Positions 10,201-24,253 of a stretch of 64,000 nt of DNA are shown one piece after another. How positions within the stretch are numbered: position 1 is the stretch's first letter; each line of letters starts with the position of its first letter. Below the pieces are notes generated by a model. It did no database searches and had not been told where the DNA came from. It was given only the letters and a program-made list of their open reading frames with translations. The translations under genes and the position numbers were made by a program. Source of the stretch: Symbiodinium natans (taxonomy: Eukaryota > Sar > Dinophyceae > Suessiales > Symbiodiniaceae); NCBI GenBank assembly GCA_905221605.1, contig CAJNDS010002413.1, forward strand, positions 62,001 through 126,000, given 5' to 3'.

Positions 10201-13200
10201 GGTGTTGATGGTTCTGTCGCACCTGCGGGGAACCAGCCCGGTTTTGTTTCAGCTCGGGAAACTGCAACGCAAGAGAACTCAGCAGGATCGGGTGGATATA
10301 CAATGGTGGATGATGTTCCGTATCGGTGGAAAATGGTCGCTGGGAAGTTGGAATTAGAAAAGGTTCCGCTCACAGCTGTTACGCCTGGTATAGGACATGG
10401 ACTACCTCAAGGGCCTGGTGGAAGGGCCAGCTTACCTCCTGGAGCAGTGGTGCCACGCGGTATGCCAATCACTGGTGATAGTTCTGGAACCGAACGTCCG
10501 GAGGCTCTCGGGAAGCATGTGATGAGCCTTCCAACTTTGGCAGACTACACACCAAGCAATCCGACGGCACTGGGTGATTGGATCGCAATGATCGAACCAA
10601 TGGAAGAGTGTGGTGGCAATGCGTCTACTCAAAGGCATATCAAGCGTATGCCAAATGGTTGAGTGTTTCTCCACTGGAAAGGTTGGGCATCAAGACTGAG
10701 CTGGAAGGGCTCAAGGTGGTTCAAACTGTGCATGTTTTGTTGGAGCAGAGAGCGGTGTCTTTGCTGCTACAGGCGATCCCGGAGAGATTGAAGACCGAGA
10801 TCGTTTCCACTCGAATGTTGGGGTCGGTGATGATATTTTACAAATTGCTGACGGTTTACCAACCAGGTGGAGCAAATGAGCGCAGCACAATGTTGAACTT
10901 CTTGGTGCAACCATCTTCAGCAACCTCAATTTCAGAGGCTATTAAGGGAGCGCGACAATGGGCGCAATGGCGTTCCCGATTAAGGGAGCTGCGAGCATCC
11001 GAGCCGGACGCTACCTTGCTTATCAAGGGATTGGATGCTTTATCATCCGCGTTGCTGGCAAAAAACCCTACGGTGCATTTCAGAGTGGCATCCTTTCGGG
11101 AGAAATTGGGGGTGGACTACTCGCCGACCTCTGAAACTGCGACACAACTAGCTGAAATGTTACAGGCAGAGTTTGAACTGCTATTGCATAGTGCTGGTGA
11201 ACAAGAGGTGAAGCAGGACTCGGACGCCAAGAAAAGGGCCAGGTTAAATAAGGCCCAAAAAGGGACTGGTGACGAGACAGAGGAGGGTGACAAAGGCAAA
11301 GGGAAAGGAAAAAGGTACAGCGGAGATGGTGAACGTCCTTTCTGTTGGATATATGGGAAGACCGATGCAGGTTGCAAGTTCGGATCCCGTTGCAAATTTC
11401 GCCATGACAAAGACTCCCTTGAGCGAGGAAGATGTTTTGAGTGTGGGGCCGTTGGCCATCTGCAGCCGCAATGTCCATATAAGGATGGTGCAAGTTCCAA
11501 TGTGGACTCAAACCCTGAGAGGAACAGATCTAAAGGGAATTCTCCCAAGGGGGGAAAGGGCGGCAAAGGTGCGAAATGGGGAAATGCCAAAAAGGCAGAG
11601 GTAGCTGAAGGGGGAGATGAGACGGCTAATGCGGGATTGGATAAAGGTTCTGCAAGTCCCTCATCGCCATCAACGGCCAATCAGGTCCTTGTTGAAGCGT
11701 TAGAAGTGCTGAAATCTATGAAGCTGTCATCAGAACAGTTGGCATCAAGCGGGGATCCCAGTGTTCGAATGTTATGTGGCTCTGGGCTGCTTCAGCAGGA
11801 AGGGAGAGTGGCGTTGGTGGATACAGCTGCTACGCATCTTGTGCGGACGCTTTTTCCATGGGAATGTTTACCAGACACTACTGTTATGGTGCAAAGCGCG
11901 CTTGGTGGTGTGACAATGAGGATTACAGAGAAAGGGACGTTGATTAGGGAAGACAATGGGCCCCTGATTATCCCTCTCTGGTTGATTTTTGAGTTTGGGG
12001 CGAACCTCACCGTGATCAATGGGATGTGTCACGTGAGTGCAAAATCTTCGCTGGACCAGCTCTTGTGGTTTGAACATGGCTGTTTGGTTATGGATTACAA
12101 AACAGCTGAAAAAATGGTTTTGCATGCTGAAAGGCAGCGTGCGTCTTGGTCCCATTCTCAATGGAGGAATGGAAGGGCGGACTGTGGAGTCGGTTCGTCG
12201 GATGCCACGTTGTTGCCGAAGCAGGGAGAAGGCCGAGGAGTATGCGTTCTACATGTGGCCAGGGTTTCTGACACCAATGAGTGTTCGGGGATGGGCATGT
12301 TGGACTCGGGAGCATCACATCCTCTCAGATCACTTCGTCCTGGAGAACAGCTTCCGCAGCAAAAGGTGTTGGTGTCTTTAGCTGTTGGATCTCGGGAGAT
12401 GTGTATAACCCCAGGTGGGACCCTGGTAACTCCTGAAATGGTAGATCCACTAGTGCCAATTGGCAAAGCGAGCGCCTTGGTTGGTCTCAGAGTTCAGTGG
12501 CGTGGTGGCAAGTGCACAGCCTCACATCCTGTTCTGGGGGAACTTCGCGTTCGTGATCTGAATGGGTGCCCTTGTTTGGAAAAGGAAGTGGCGCTTCAGA
12601 TCATTGATGAAATGGATTGGTGCTCACCAAAGCAAGCTTTGAAGGTGGCACGTATGGTTCAAGGGTGTCCGAATACGGACAACGAGGTGGCTGTAAAAAA
12701 CGTCGTTGCAAAGCGCAGCGCGGACAGCGTCAGCGAATGAGGAGGAGTTCGTCCAGGCATGCTGGAGATTTCTTCGGTGGTATTATGGGGATATACCAGA
12801 AAATATGCTGATGGAGCTGTTGCCACGTGGAGATATTGCGGCGTTGCCTTTCAACCGTCATAAAAGGAGACGGCTGGCACGAGCAAAAGGGTGGTGGTAC
12901 ACCTATTTTCGGGAAAACAAAAATGGCATTTTCCCAGTCGGGATGTGGAGGTACTGGAGCTGGATTTGACAAAAGGTGGTGACCTACATAATTCGAGCGT
13001 CTGGAAGTATCTTCTGCATCTGGCGGCTGAAGGAAAGGTGGTTGCTGTGGTGGGAGGGCCTCCATGCAGGACAGTGTCAAGGTTGAGAGGTGAAGACGGT
13101 GGTCCACCTGTATTACGCCGACGCTGTGGGCCTGAACGGTTGGGGTTAAAAAGTCTTCCTTGGCCACATCAAGAATTAGCTCAAAGGATGGTGTTTTACT

Positions 13201-16200
13201 TCTGAAGATGCTTTTCCTATATGACGTGGCGGTGCATTCAAGGTGTGGAACTGCTGAAGTCATCAATGGAAGTTCTGTCTTCTTTGGCATGGAAAGCCCT
13301 GGGGACCCTGAACTCATAGGAAAAGATTTCTCTCAGAACGGCAAAACGGTCTTGAGTGCTGAGGATCTGGTGGATGTTTCTCAGGAAGGGCTCTCAAGTC
13401 CTACCTTCTGGAGTTGGCCAGAGGTGAAAAGCTTTTGTGAGCGTTATGGAATGTACGCTGCACACTTTGATCAAGGAGCATTGGGACATGCTCTGGTGAA
13501 ACCTACGACTTTCCTGGTGTCTGATATGGAACTATGGGAATCGTTGGAACAGGTTCGCGTGGTTGTTCCGTGGTCAGCAACATTCGCTTCTACCCTGGAA
13601 GAGCGTATTGGACAATCCTCTATATGGGCGCGATGGGCGTTTGGATTGGTTAAAAGAATACGTCACAGGTTGGCACAATGGTTGCATGAGAGCGATGCTG
13701 AACGGGAAGCTACGGTGTTAAAAAAAGAAGAACGAGAAGGGACGTTACGGAGGTTGACGACCGAGGAGCGAGCTTTCCGTGACCATTGCCTAAGGGGGCA
13801 TATTCCCTTCAGACGTGATTGTCAAATCTGTGTGTCTGCTGCTGGAAAAGAGCGTCGCCATTTGAGGCGAAAGCATGGGGATGCTTACACTTTATCATTG
13901 GACTTAGCGGGTCCATACAAGTGTTCAAAGGATGCTCACCAGCAGAAGCCACGACACGCTGTTATTGGTGTGTATCAATTTCCAATGTTGGATCCCAATG
14001 TGGGTCGCCCTCCAGAAAAGGAGGAAGATGCGGATGAGGTGGAAGATCAGGTGGCAGATGAAGGTGCTGGCGTCGGAGAATGGTTAGGCGATGCAGTCGC
14101 TAACTTCGAGGAGGAAGACTCTGCACCGGTGGAACCTACGCCAGTTCTGGAGGCAGAGGTGTTGAAAATCCAAGCTTCTGAAAAATCCTGGAAGGAACTG
14201 AAGGACCACTTGACCCAACCTGTCCGTATGATCAACTTCGTTATGGTGGAGCCGATTGTGGACAAACAGCAAACAACTGTTTTGTCGGCAGTTCAAAGGA
14301 TGATGGTGCGCTTGCAGAGACATGGGTATCCAGTGTTGAGAATCCACTCAGATCGAGCGGGGGAGTTTGTCAATGCACGCTTCCGGTCCTTTTGTGAAAC
14401 TCGTCTGATATATAGGACCACTGGTGATCCTGGAGTCCCGCAAACAAATGGGCGCGCTGAAGCATGTGTGGGTTTATTCAAACGTGGTGTCAGGTCGCTC
14501 TTAAAGGAGGCGCGACTCGGGCCGGCGTACTGGGCACTGGCTGCTCGCAATTGGTCAATGTTACGGTGGCAGAAAGCTGAAAGGGAGTTGGGGTTGAATC
14601 CTAAAACATTGCTTCCCTTTGGTGCTCAGATTCAAGTCAAACGTCGTCCGTGGGAGTTGCTGGGTCCGGATGGAACAAAGAAAGGTCGGCAATGGGTCGA
14701 TCGTACGCAGCCTGCACTTCTTTTGGGTCCATGCGATGACCTACCTGGTGGTTATTGGGTGGAAGCTCAAGGGACTGCAAAAGATCCGGATGAACTGGTG
14801 TTATTTCCCTGCACTACGATTTTTTCCAATATAAAGGAACCGCCTGAATTGGAGCTGGAAGGGGTGGTAGAAGAACAGGAGCCTTCTCCTCCAGAGCATC
14901 GTCTCAAGGGGAAAAAACCGGCGCTTCGGTTCGCTGATGAGGAAGGTCCTCCTTTACCTCCGCCTCGCGATCCTCCAGTTCGTCATCGGTTAAATGAAAA
15001 AAGCCCGGCCTCTTCACTGCGTGGTCATGTGGGCTCCTTGCGCTTGCTTCGCAAGCGGGGGGAGAGTCCGCCCTTAGAAATTTTCGAGGATGACATGCAG
15101 GGTCTGGGGGAGCTGGAAGAAAATGCAGATGTTGAGGACAATGTTCCTGGTGATGAGTATTGGCCGACTTGCTGTTCTCCTCATGAAAATGCTTATTTGG
15201 TCTGCAAAAGTGAGACTGCTGAGGATGGAACACAGTTGGAAAAAGAAGAGCAAAAAGCCAAGTCAATGTATGAAAGGTCTATGTATGATTACGTGGACTG
15301 TGAGGAGCTTTTGGAAGGGATTGTATACCCAAAGAGGGTGAATCGAAGAGGTGGTATCAACAATTGGTGTACAGTACGCGAGCTCTGGTGTTGGGCCACT
15401 ATACTCATGGCGGAGTGTGTGGTATCACAAAAGAGACTCATCGAAGACCATGGCTATGTCGTTATTTGGCATCATTCGTGAGGCACCACAATCCTGAAGC
15501 CAAATTTTCTGCTCTTCAGATCTCGTGCAATGCTCCGGTGTCATTGCATAGGGATAGTCACAATGAAAAACATTGCTGCAATTATGTGTGTGGCTTTGGT
15601 GACTATAAAGATGGTCAGCTGTGGGTTGAGGATGAAAAGGTTTTAGAGGAAGGAGCTGAAGTGGTGGAGCAATCTTATGGGAAGAAAGTCCTACCTGGAA
15701 AATTGGTGGATATCCACTGGAACTTCATGTCGTTCTTTCCGAAAAAGCTGCATGGCCCTATGCCTTGGAAAGGAAACAGGGTATCCTTGACAGGGTACAC
15801 ACCTGTTTTTATGGAGCGTTTGAGCTACAAGGATAGGTGCTATCTTCTCCAATGCAAGTTTCCTCTTCCGGAACCACAGGCTGAAGAAGGTGAAAAAAGG
15901 AAGTGGTTAAAAATGACGTTGAAAGAGACCTCGCTGGACGACCTTGCAGAGGAAGTCGACTACGCTGTGTTCGAAGCGCATCAATGGGCTCTGGAGGAGC
16001 ATTTGAGTATTCGACGCCTAATTGCTGAACAGGAATGTTGCATCTTGGACGAGTTCCATGGATCGGCCAATGAGTCGAGTGAAGAAAAAGGATCAGAGAC
16101 TAGAGAATGGCTGGTTAAAGCAAAAAGGGCTGAGGAACAGCTATCGAAGTTTTTGGTCAAAGCAGCTCAAGTTCAGCAAATGGTACAAGAAAATACTGCG

Positions 16201-19200
16201 CTTGAGGCAGCAGAGGAGGTTGAGTTTCTGCAAACAAAAACAATCCCTACACAGGAAGCCATGCAAGAGCTGGAAAAGTGGAGGGAATCATTGTCGGACG
16301 AGGTGACGTCTTTGGTGAAAGAGTTGGAGGTGGTAGAACCAACAACTCAAGAAAAGCTGGACAAATTGGCGGAAGAGCCTAATGCACCGGTGATTGAGTA
16401 CGTTCCCAGTCTGGTGGTGTTTACCCGGAAGCAAGGGACAGGGAGGCGACGTGCCCGTATCTGTGCATGTGGAAACTTCATTTCGTCAACGGCAGCTACA
16501 GAATATGAAGGGCCGAGGTCACTCAGTCGTCACTCGCTGTACGCTCCAGGTTTAGATTCAACTACATTCAGGTGTCAAGTGAGGCACGCAGCATATATGG
16601 TGTGGATCATCGCTGGCTTAGACATTTCCAAAGCTTTTCTGACGGCGCCGATGAATAGGGCGCAAAGAGAAGGGCGTTTGGTGGTGGTGCAGCCCCCAAG
16701 GGCGGCGGTGAAATTGGGTCTTTGCACAAAGGAGGAGCGGTGGATTGTGAGAAAGGCCTTGTACGGTTTGGCCGAAAGTCCTGCAGCATGGGTGGAGTGG
16801 CGAGACCAACGTCTTCAAGGTATGTCTTGGGTGTCAAAGGATGGACAAGCAATGAGCTTTCAGAGGTCCAATGCAGACCCAAGTCTGTTCCTTATTATGG
16901 CACAAGAGAAGCCGGAAGGTGCAAGCAAGTTGGTAGGGACAATGGGTCTTTACGTGGATGATTTTTTGATGGCTGGGACTATGACAGTGCTCCGGGAGGC
17001 CTTGGAACAGATTAGGAAGGAGTGGAAAACTTCTGAACCCGAGTTCTGTGGTCCAGGCTGCGGTGATGGATTCCTGAAGTTTTTAGGTGTCCAAATCTGG
17101 TATCGAAATGGCAGCTTCTTTCTCAACCAGGAGGACTTTGTGAGAGATTTGCTGAACCGACGAGGGTATCAGATCGATGAAACTGGAAAAGGAGTAACCT
17201 GCCAATGGTGAAAGAAACTCCAGGTGAAGAAGAGGAGGTGGATATTCCTTCCTTGCGAGCGGCTCAAGGTGCCGTAGGGGAGTTCCTCTGGGTGGCAATC
17301 AAAACTCGACCTGATTTGGCGTTCTGCACGAGCCAGTTGTCTTTGTGGACATCCCGAAGGCCGCGATTTGTGGTTAAAAAGGCTGAGGAGGTTTTCCGAT
17401 ACCTTGCTGCAACTCCAACGTTAGGCTTGACGTTCGGAGCAATCGCAACATGCGAAAAAGAAAGAAATGAGGTGTTGCGCTATGGACGAGGCGTTAAAGT
17501 GGTGGAGTCCTACGCGGATGCCAGCTTTGCAGCAGGTGAAAACGAAAAGAGCCACTCAGGAGCGGTGGTGGTGTGGGGTGACTGTCCAGTAATGTGGGCA
17601 ACACAAAGACAATCAACGGTGGCTTTAAGTACAGCTGAAGCTGAATTACATGCGTCCATAGAGGGAGCAACGATGATTCAGTCGTGCACCCCTATAATTG
17701 CCGCTTTGGTTGGAACAGGTGAAGAATCGCTGCAAAAAGTGCTGTATACAGATTCGGTTTCAACGTGCTCGATCATTCAATATCCTGCTGGAAGCTGGAG
17801 GACAAGACACCTGAGAATTCGAGCAGCCGGTGTCAGTGCCACTTTGTATACAACAGTGGGTGGGAACTGTATGCACGCAAGCAGTGATTGTGATGTTCTG
17901 CGATATTCACAGCTCAGAGCTAAGACGCTTTGTAAGCATTGCCTCAAGGATGGCTGGGTGGTGAATGCTGAGTTCCTTGGTGAGGAACGAGCCGCTGGAC
18001 GTGAATTTTCCAAGTGCGAGGTGAAGAAATCCTCAATGGTAAAGGATTCAGCCAATGAGCTGAAGGTTCGTCCTGGAAGACGTTAAACCACAATGTGCAT
18101 TTCAAGCAGCTGGCTGCTGCCTAAATGGCGGTTTTTGGCCAAAGATCTGCACCTCCAATGTGTCCTAGGAAATCCTAGGACAGGGGGAGTGCGGAGCTGC
18201 AATTGGTATTGTAGAAAGGAGTTGGTATTGGAGGTTGAAGGGTCAATGAACCCGGTAATCTTTGGCTCAAGCCATGACCAAAGCGGTCGAAGGTTTCGTA
18301 AAAAGTGTACCCTTGGTTTGGGGTCTTGCTGTTCGGTTGTTGGTTGTTCCAGGGGTAATAAGGGCTTCTGTTGGGGTTGACTGTCTTGTTCCCTGTCCTC
18401 CTTCGGTTGCCCCCCGTACCCTAAACCCTAAACCCTAAACCCCAAACCCTAAGGTCCCTTATAAGGGTCCCTCCTTTAGGTCCCTTCAAGTTTGGGCTTT
18501 CTAGGGCCTACAGGGTTTGTGGGAGCCGAAGGCTGCCCCCTCGCCCGCAAGTGGTGTTTTTTTAGACCTTGCTTGCCACTTTGGGGTTGAGGGTTTAGGG
18601 TTTAGGGTTTAGGGTTTAGGGTTTAGGGTTTGGGGTTTAGGGTTTGGGGTTTAGGGTTTAGGGTTTAGGGTTCAGGGGGCCGACTTTGCGCAAAAAAAGG
18701 CGCAAACATGGCCAGCAAGTGGGTCTGGTGTAGGATCCCGCCCTCCCAAGCCCGAACGACAAGTCCACGACTTCCAGATCTCAGTAAGGAATACCCCTAC
18801 ACCCTAAACCCTAAACCCTAAACCCTAAACCCTAAACCCTAAACCCTAAACATCATGGCGCATTCCTCGGTTCAGCGCTTTTTTTTGCAGTTCATCCCTG
18901 AGGAGTCACGACATAGGAATAATAATAATACTCCCTTATTGTCCTGTTATAATTATACTAGAATATACCCCAAAAGCCTGTTCCAATTATTAAGGCTCCT
19001 TCAGTACGTGAACCTTCGGCGCAGAGAATGCGGCGCACAACCTCCTAAACCTCTGCGACGACACACCCCGTGGGGTTTAGGGTTTAGGGTTTAGGATTTA
19101 GGGTTTAGGGTTTCGGGAAACCCCTACACAACTTTATGCCTCAACACCAGCATAGTTCATCAGGAACTGCCAGGGTTGTGAGGGCCATGGAAGACCTTGA

Positions 19201-22200
19201 CAAGGCTAAACAATCAACCCTAAAACCCACAGCCCTGAAGAAGCCTTCATAAAGGACTCAACCCTAAACCCTAAACCCTAAACCCTCAACCCTCAACCCT
19301 CAACCCCCCCTCAAGTTCCTGAAGACTCATGCTTGCGCCTCGGAGGACGCCGCGGAGGAGGCATCCTCGGGTTTCCTGCAGAGGGGTCTTAGGAGTTTAG
19401 GGTTTAGGGTTTAGGGCAGAGGAGTTTAGGGTTTCGGGTTTAGGGTTCTTTTTGGGTTGAGGAGTTTAGGGTTTACGATTTTTGGGATTTAGGGCGTTAG
19501 GGTTTCAACGTTTACATTTCTTAGGGTGTGGGTCTAGGCGTTTGGAAGTTTGGGGTTTCAGGGGCTGGTGGGTAAACATAGTGGCTAGCGGGGAGGCTGC
19601 CGCTATCACGCGAGAACCCTAGCCGCTATTCTTGAGAAGCACTACATCAAGCTATCACATATGGTGATTGTTTAATGTGAGCAAGATCATCGGCAATTCA
19701 AGCAGGAAGAACTCGGGAATAATCCGGAATGCTAGGTTTTCAGTCAAGGAGTCATGAGATTCCCGTGCTCGAGGTTTCTGCAGCAAAGAACCACCTCTTT
19801 AAAAGAATCACGCCATGCGGCTCTTGGCCACTATCCCGAACGGTCCACGCACCTAAATAGGGAGTACTTGGACCTAAAGTACCTCCTATAAAGGGACCTT
19901 GCACCCCAGGTACATGATAACCATGGACCCTTAGGGTAGTAGTATACTTAAAAAATACGCTCGCTGCTTCGGGCTTAGGAACCCGGCCGTGAACCCTAAA
20001 CCGTAAACCCTACAATCCAAAGACTCATCTCCAGGCTGCATGGCCCATGAAACTGTGCAATGTAGTGGCGCCACTAACCCTAAACCCTGAACCCTGAACC
20101 CTGCAAAGACCCGTGAAACCGCGAACCGGGAAGATCAAAGGCTCCAACTCCTTTAGGGTTTAGGGTTTAGGGTTTAGGGTTTAGGGTTTAGGGTTTAGGG
20201 TTTAGGGTTTAGGGTTTAGGGTTTAGGGTTCCACACCAGCATAAAACAACAACCGCACTCGCAAGCCCGAAAACTGGGTTCAGGGTCCAGGGTGCCCTGA
20301 ACCCCGAACCCTAAACCCTGAACCCTAAACCCTAGACCCCTAACCCGAAACCCTAAACCCTAAACCCCAAACCCTAAAACCCTAAACCCTAAAGCCCTAT
20401 GCCCCTAACCCTAAACCCCAAACCCCAAACCCCAAACCCTAAACCCTAAACCCCTAAGCCTCTCATCCCCGAGCCCAGAGCAGCTGCCTCGGCTCGGCTC
20501 CCGGGGGCACTGCTTCGGGGCCTCAGCTAACCCTAAACCCAAAACCCTAAAGGCCCAAACCCTAAAGGCCCTAAAGGCCCTAAAGGCCCTAAAGGCCCTA
20601 AAGGCCCTAAACCCGAAACACAAATCTGCAGAAGGCACTTCGCCAAGCCCCGCGCCGGCTGGCGCCGCGACTTCTGGCGTTACGGCGGGAACCTCTCAAC
20701 TGCCAACTTGTAGGGGTTTAGGGTTTAGGGTTTAGGGTTTAGGGTTTAGGGTCTGGGGTTTAGGGTTTAGGGTTTAGGGTTTCGGGTTTCGGGTTTCGGG
20801 CTTAAGGTTTCAGGTTTCAGGTTAATCTGCGCAACAACCCTATGAGCCGTATAATCATATCTATGTCCATATATATGTATATACGTATAATATGTATGTA
20901 TGTATATATATATATATCTATACACATGTATGTAGGGTTTAGGGTTAGGGTTTAGGGTTTGGGTTTAGGGTTTGGGTTTAGGCTTGACCCCCTTCCCTCA
21001 AACTAGGACATAGAGAGATTCAAATCCAAACGCCCTTCGCTTCAAATTGCTTAGTGTTAATGGCTTACCTGCTTGCTACTTGGAGGTTCATGGGTAGCTA
21101 TAAGTGGGGTTATAAGTAGGGCAACTACACGTTTATGACTGGTCATAACCCATGTTTGTTCATGGCTTTTGGCTCAGGGTGTGGGGCTTAAGGCTTAAGG
21201 AGGCTCAAGGCTTCCCGCAACCCAGAGCAAGAACTCCATGTTTCGGGACCACGATTGGAGCACCGAATCACTGAACCCCGGACGGGCTGAGCTTGTACGG
21301 CACTGCTGTCGCCTCCGTGCACAGCATGGCCCCAGGTCACCACAGACCCATCAGCCAGGCACTGCTGTCGCCTCCGTGCACAGCATGGCCCCAGGTCACC
21401 ACAGATCCATCAGCCAAAATCGCAGCAAAGGCCCGCGTAGAAGCTTGCACCTCCTGCACGTTCTTCAGCTGATCTTGTACGGCACTGCTGTCGCCTCCGT
21501 ACGCAGCAACGCCCCAGGCCACGACAGATCCATCAGCCAAAATCGCAGCAAAGGCCCCAGTAGAAGCTTGTACCTGCTGCACGTTCTTCAGCTGATCTCG
21601 TACGGCACTGCTGTCGCCTCCGCGCTCAGCATGGCCCCAGGTCACCACAGATCCATCAGCCAAAATCGCAGCAAAGGCCTTTGCGGACGCTTGCACCTGC
21701 TGCACGTTCTTGAGCTGATCTCGTACGGCACTGCTGTCACCTCCGAATACAGCATGGCCCCAGGTCACCACAGATCCATCAGCCAAAATCGCAGCAAAGG
21801 CCTTTGCGGACGCTTGCACCTGCTGCACGTTCTTGAGCTGCTCTTGTACAGCACCGCTGTCGCCTCCGTATTCAGCATGGCCCCAAGTCACCACAGATCC
21901 ATCAGCCAAAGTCGCAGCAAATGCCGCGCTAGCAGCTTGCACCTGCTGCACGTTCTTCAGCTGATCTCGTACGGCACTGCTGTCGCCTCCGTATTGAGCA
22001 TGGCCCCAGGTCACCACAGATCCATCAGCCAAAATCGCAGCGAAGGCCCCCTCAGAAGCTTGTACCTGCTGCACGTTCTGAAGCTGATCTTGTACAGCAC
22101 TGCTGTCGCCTCCGAACGCAGCAAGGCCCCATGTCACCACACATCCATCAGCCAAAATCGCAGCAAACGCCCTTGTGGACGCTTGCACCTGCTGAGCGTT

Positions 22201-24211
22201 CTTCAGCTGATCTTGTACAGCGCTGCTGTCGCCTCCGTATTGAGCATGGCCCCAGGTCACCACAGATCCATCAGCCACAACCGCAGCAAACGCCGCAGTA
22301 GAAGCTTGTACCTGCTGCACGTTCTTGAGCTGATCTTGTACGGCACTGCTGTCGCCGCCAAAGCGAGCCTGTCCCCAGGTCACCACAGATCCATCAGCCA
22401 AAACCGCAGCAAACGACATGTCAGAAGCTTGTACCTGCTGCACGTTCTTGAGCTGATCTTGTACGACGTAGCTGTCGCCTCCGTGTTCAGCATGGCCCCA
22501 GGTCACCACAGATCCATCACCCTGGATAGCAGCAAAGGCAGAGGTGCATACTCCTTTTGAAGCTCTGATCTGAACCTGTCCGACTTGAAGTGTCAGCACG
22601 TCATTGTGTTGTAAATGTGCTTGCCGCACTGTGCCTCCGGCCAGCGCCTCTCCAGAGGAAGTCAGCAGCCGTCCCTTGCCAACTCCTAAAGCGGCCTGGG
22701 CTCTTTGGCACAAGCAGGTGACGGACTCTTCTGGCTCCGTCGCCAAAGCCACGCTTGCGCCACTCAGGAGGTGCACATGGACTGAAATCGACATGAAAAT
22801 GAAAGGGTGGGCTGCTTAGGATACACGGTTTAGGGCTTAGGATTCAGGGGCCCTCCCAGACCCTATACCCCAAGGCTCCTTTGTAGTTCCTTTTCAGGGC
22901 TCCGGAGGAACGTCCAGGAACTTCTGGTCAGACCAATTTTTTTGGGCATGGATTTTGGGGCATTTTGGGGTGCTATACATGGGCAGCTGGCTCACACTGA
23001 ATAGCCACGAATAGACGGACAAAGAGCCCACAACACATCTATAACCCACCTAAACCTCTCGAAGACTTGAAGTCAATCCCACAACACGTCTATAACCACC
23101 TAAACCTCGTGAAGCCTTGGAATCAATCCCACAACACATCTTTAACCCGCGGTAACTCCCCCCCCCTCGCCCCGGCTGTGGTGTAGTTGGGGGGTTGGGT
23201 GGGTTGGGGTCAGGGGTATAAGGGCTTAAGGAGGTTTAGGGTTTAGGGTCTCCCCCCCCGCCCTTTTGCCCCCGGTCCATCCTCTGGTGTGGTTGGGGGG
23301 GCTAGCATTTTATTCGGGTTGAAGATCTAAGGTTTATAGGGTTTAAGGTTTAGCAAGGGTTTAAGGGTTTAAAGGTTTAGGGCTTAGGGTTTGTGGTTTT
23401 TGTGATTCAGGGAAGGGGGCGTTTAGGGTTGACGGGAAGGGGGGATGGGGCACTCGGCGAACCGAGAACCCAGATCATATAATGGCTGCGCATACAGAAT
23501 ATGTATGCATATATATGTATACATATACAAAACAGTAGTTATCTTTCTACAAATATCTATATGAATCTATACTTAGACCTTTTGCCTGTATAGCATATTT
23601 ACATTCTTGCAATGCTGTGATATGTCTCAGCTCAGATTCTGAATTTTTCGTGCCCCAGTGTAAGGTTTGTTGTTTTTGTTCTTGTGTCGGTTGCTTTTGT
23701 ATACACGAACCTTCCAGGAAATGTTGCCCCTAGGGCCCCAACAAACCTTGTGATGCGTTCTTGCGCGTTTTTTGTTGGTCTCCTTGCGCATTTTTGTTGG
23801 TTCTCCGTTGCGTTCTTGCGCAGCGCTTTGTTGCATAAACACACCATGTTCGCCCCGGCAGTAGCCACAAGGAATTTCCCGTGTCATATATTGCTCTGAA
23901 GTGCTCCATAGGGTCTATTTGGTTTAGGGTTTAGGCTTTAGTGCTTCTAGCACAAAGGAAACACATTCCTGAAGCCGATCTAGACACATTTCTAGAAACT
24001 GGAACTCGTGCATCCAGTAGCATAGCTGATCTAAAAAACCGGCAAGACCGAAGCAAAAGGCCACTGTAAGACACCCCCTCACACCCCCAGGTGAGTCTGT
24101 ACACAACTTAGTGTATAGGTTATTTATTTACTATATATTATATATCAACATATGTACATACTGATACATGCCACAAAGAACGAAACAATAAATAAATACA
24201 TATATATATAT

Positions 24212-24253
<42 letters not shown>

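Larger units (their letters stand above)
8982..18418 (+). mobile_element. Full-length Ty1/copia LTR retrotransposon with broken polyprotein
   Basis: 9,437 bp bounded by two 229-bp direct repeats (8982-9210, 18190-18418) that I read as identical. CCCTA flanks both ends, a possible 5-bp target duplication, although CCCTA is itself part of the telomere-like array it entered. The domain order is gag with zinc fingers, protease, methyltransferase-like block, integrase, oxygenase-like block, reverse transcriptase, RNase H. Integrase before reverse transcriptase marks Ty1/copia. The coding path shifts frame at about 9387, 9570, 10600, 12730, 12890, 13190, 15400 and 17205. Identical LTRs imply recent insertion, so the breaks are either inherited from a defective but trans-mobilised master or are base-call indels. 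It lies in intron 5 of the nine-exon minus-strand gene, opposite to that gene's direction. Confidence 0.9.
20965..22830. repeat. Segmental duplication, copy 1
   Basis: About 1.9 kb that matches 25,238-27,178 in the same order: the same leader (GCTTGACCCCCTTCC, AACTAGGACATAG), a hairpin-element end, then the RCC1-like ORF and its upstream flank. The two copies differ by point changes and small indels. Confidence 0.8.

Noticed and set aside
21238-22560. 440-codon plus-strand ORF, and its counterpart at 25,524-26,915
   Set aside because: Antisense shadows of the RCC1-like repeats; the minus frame has the conserved VVTWG repeat and a start with a ubiquitin-like domain.
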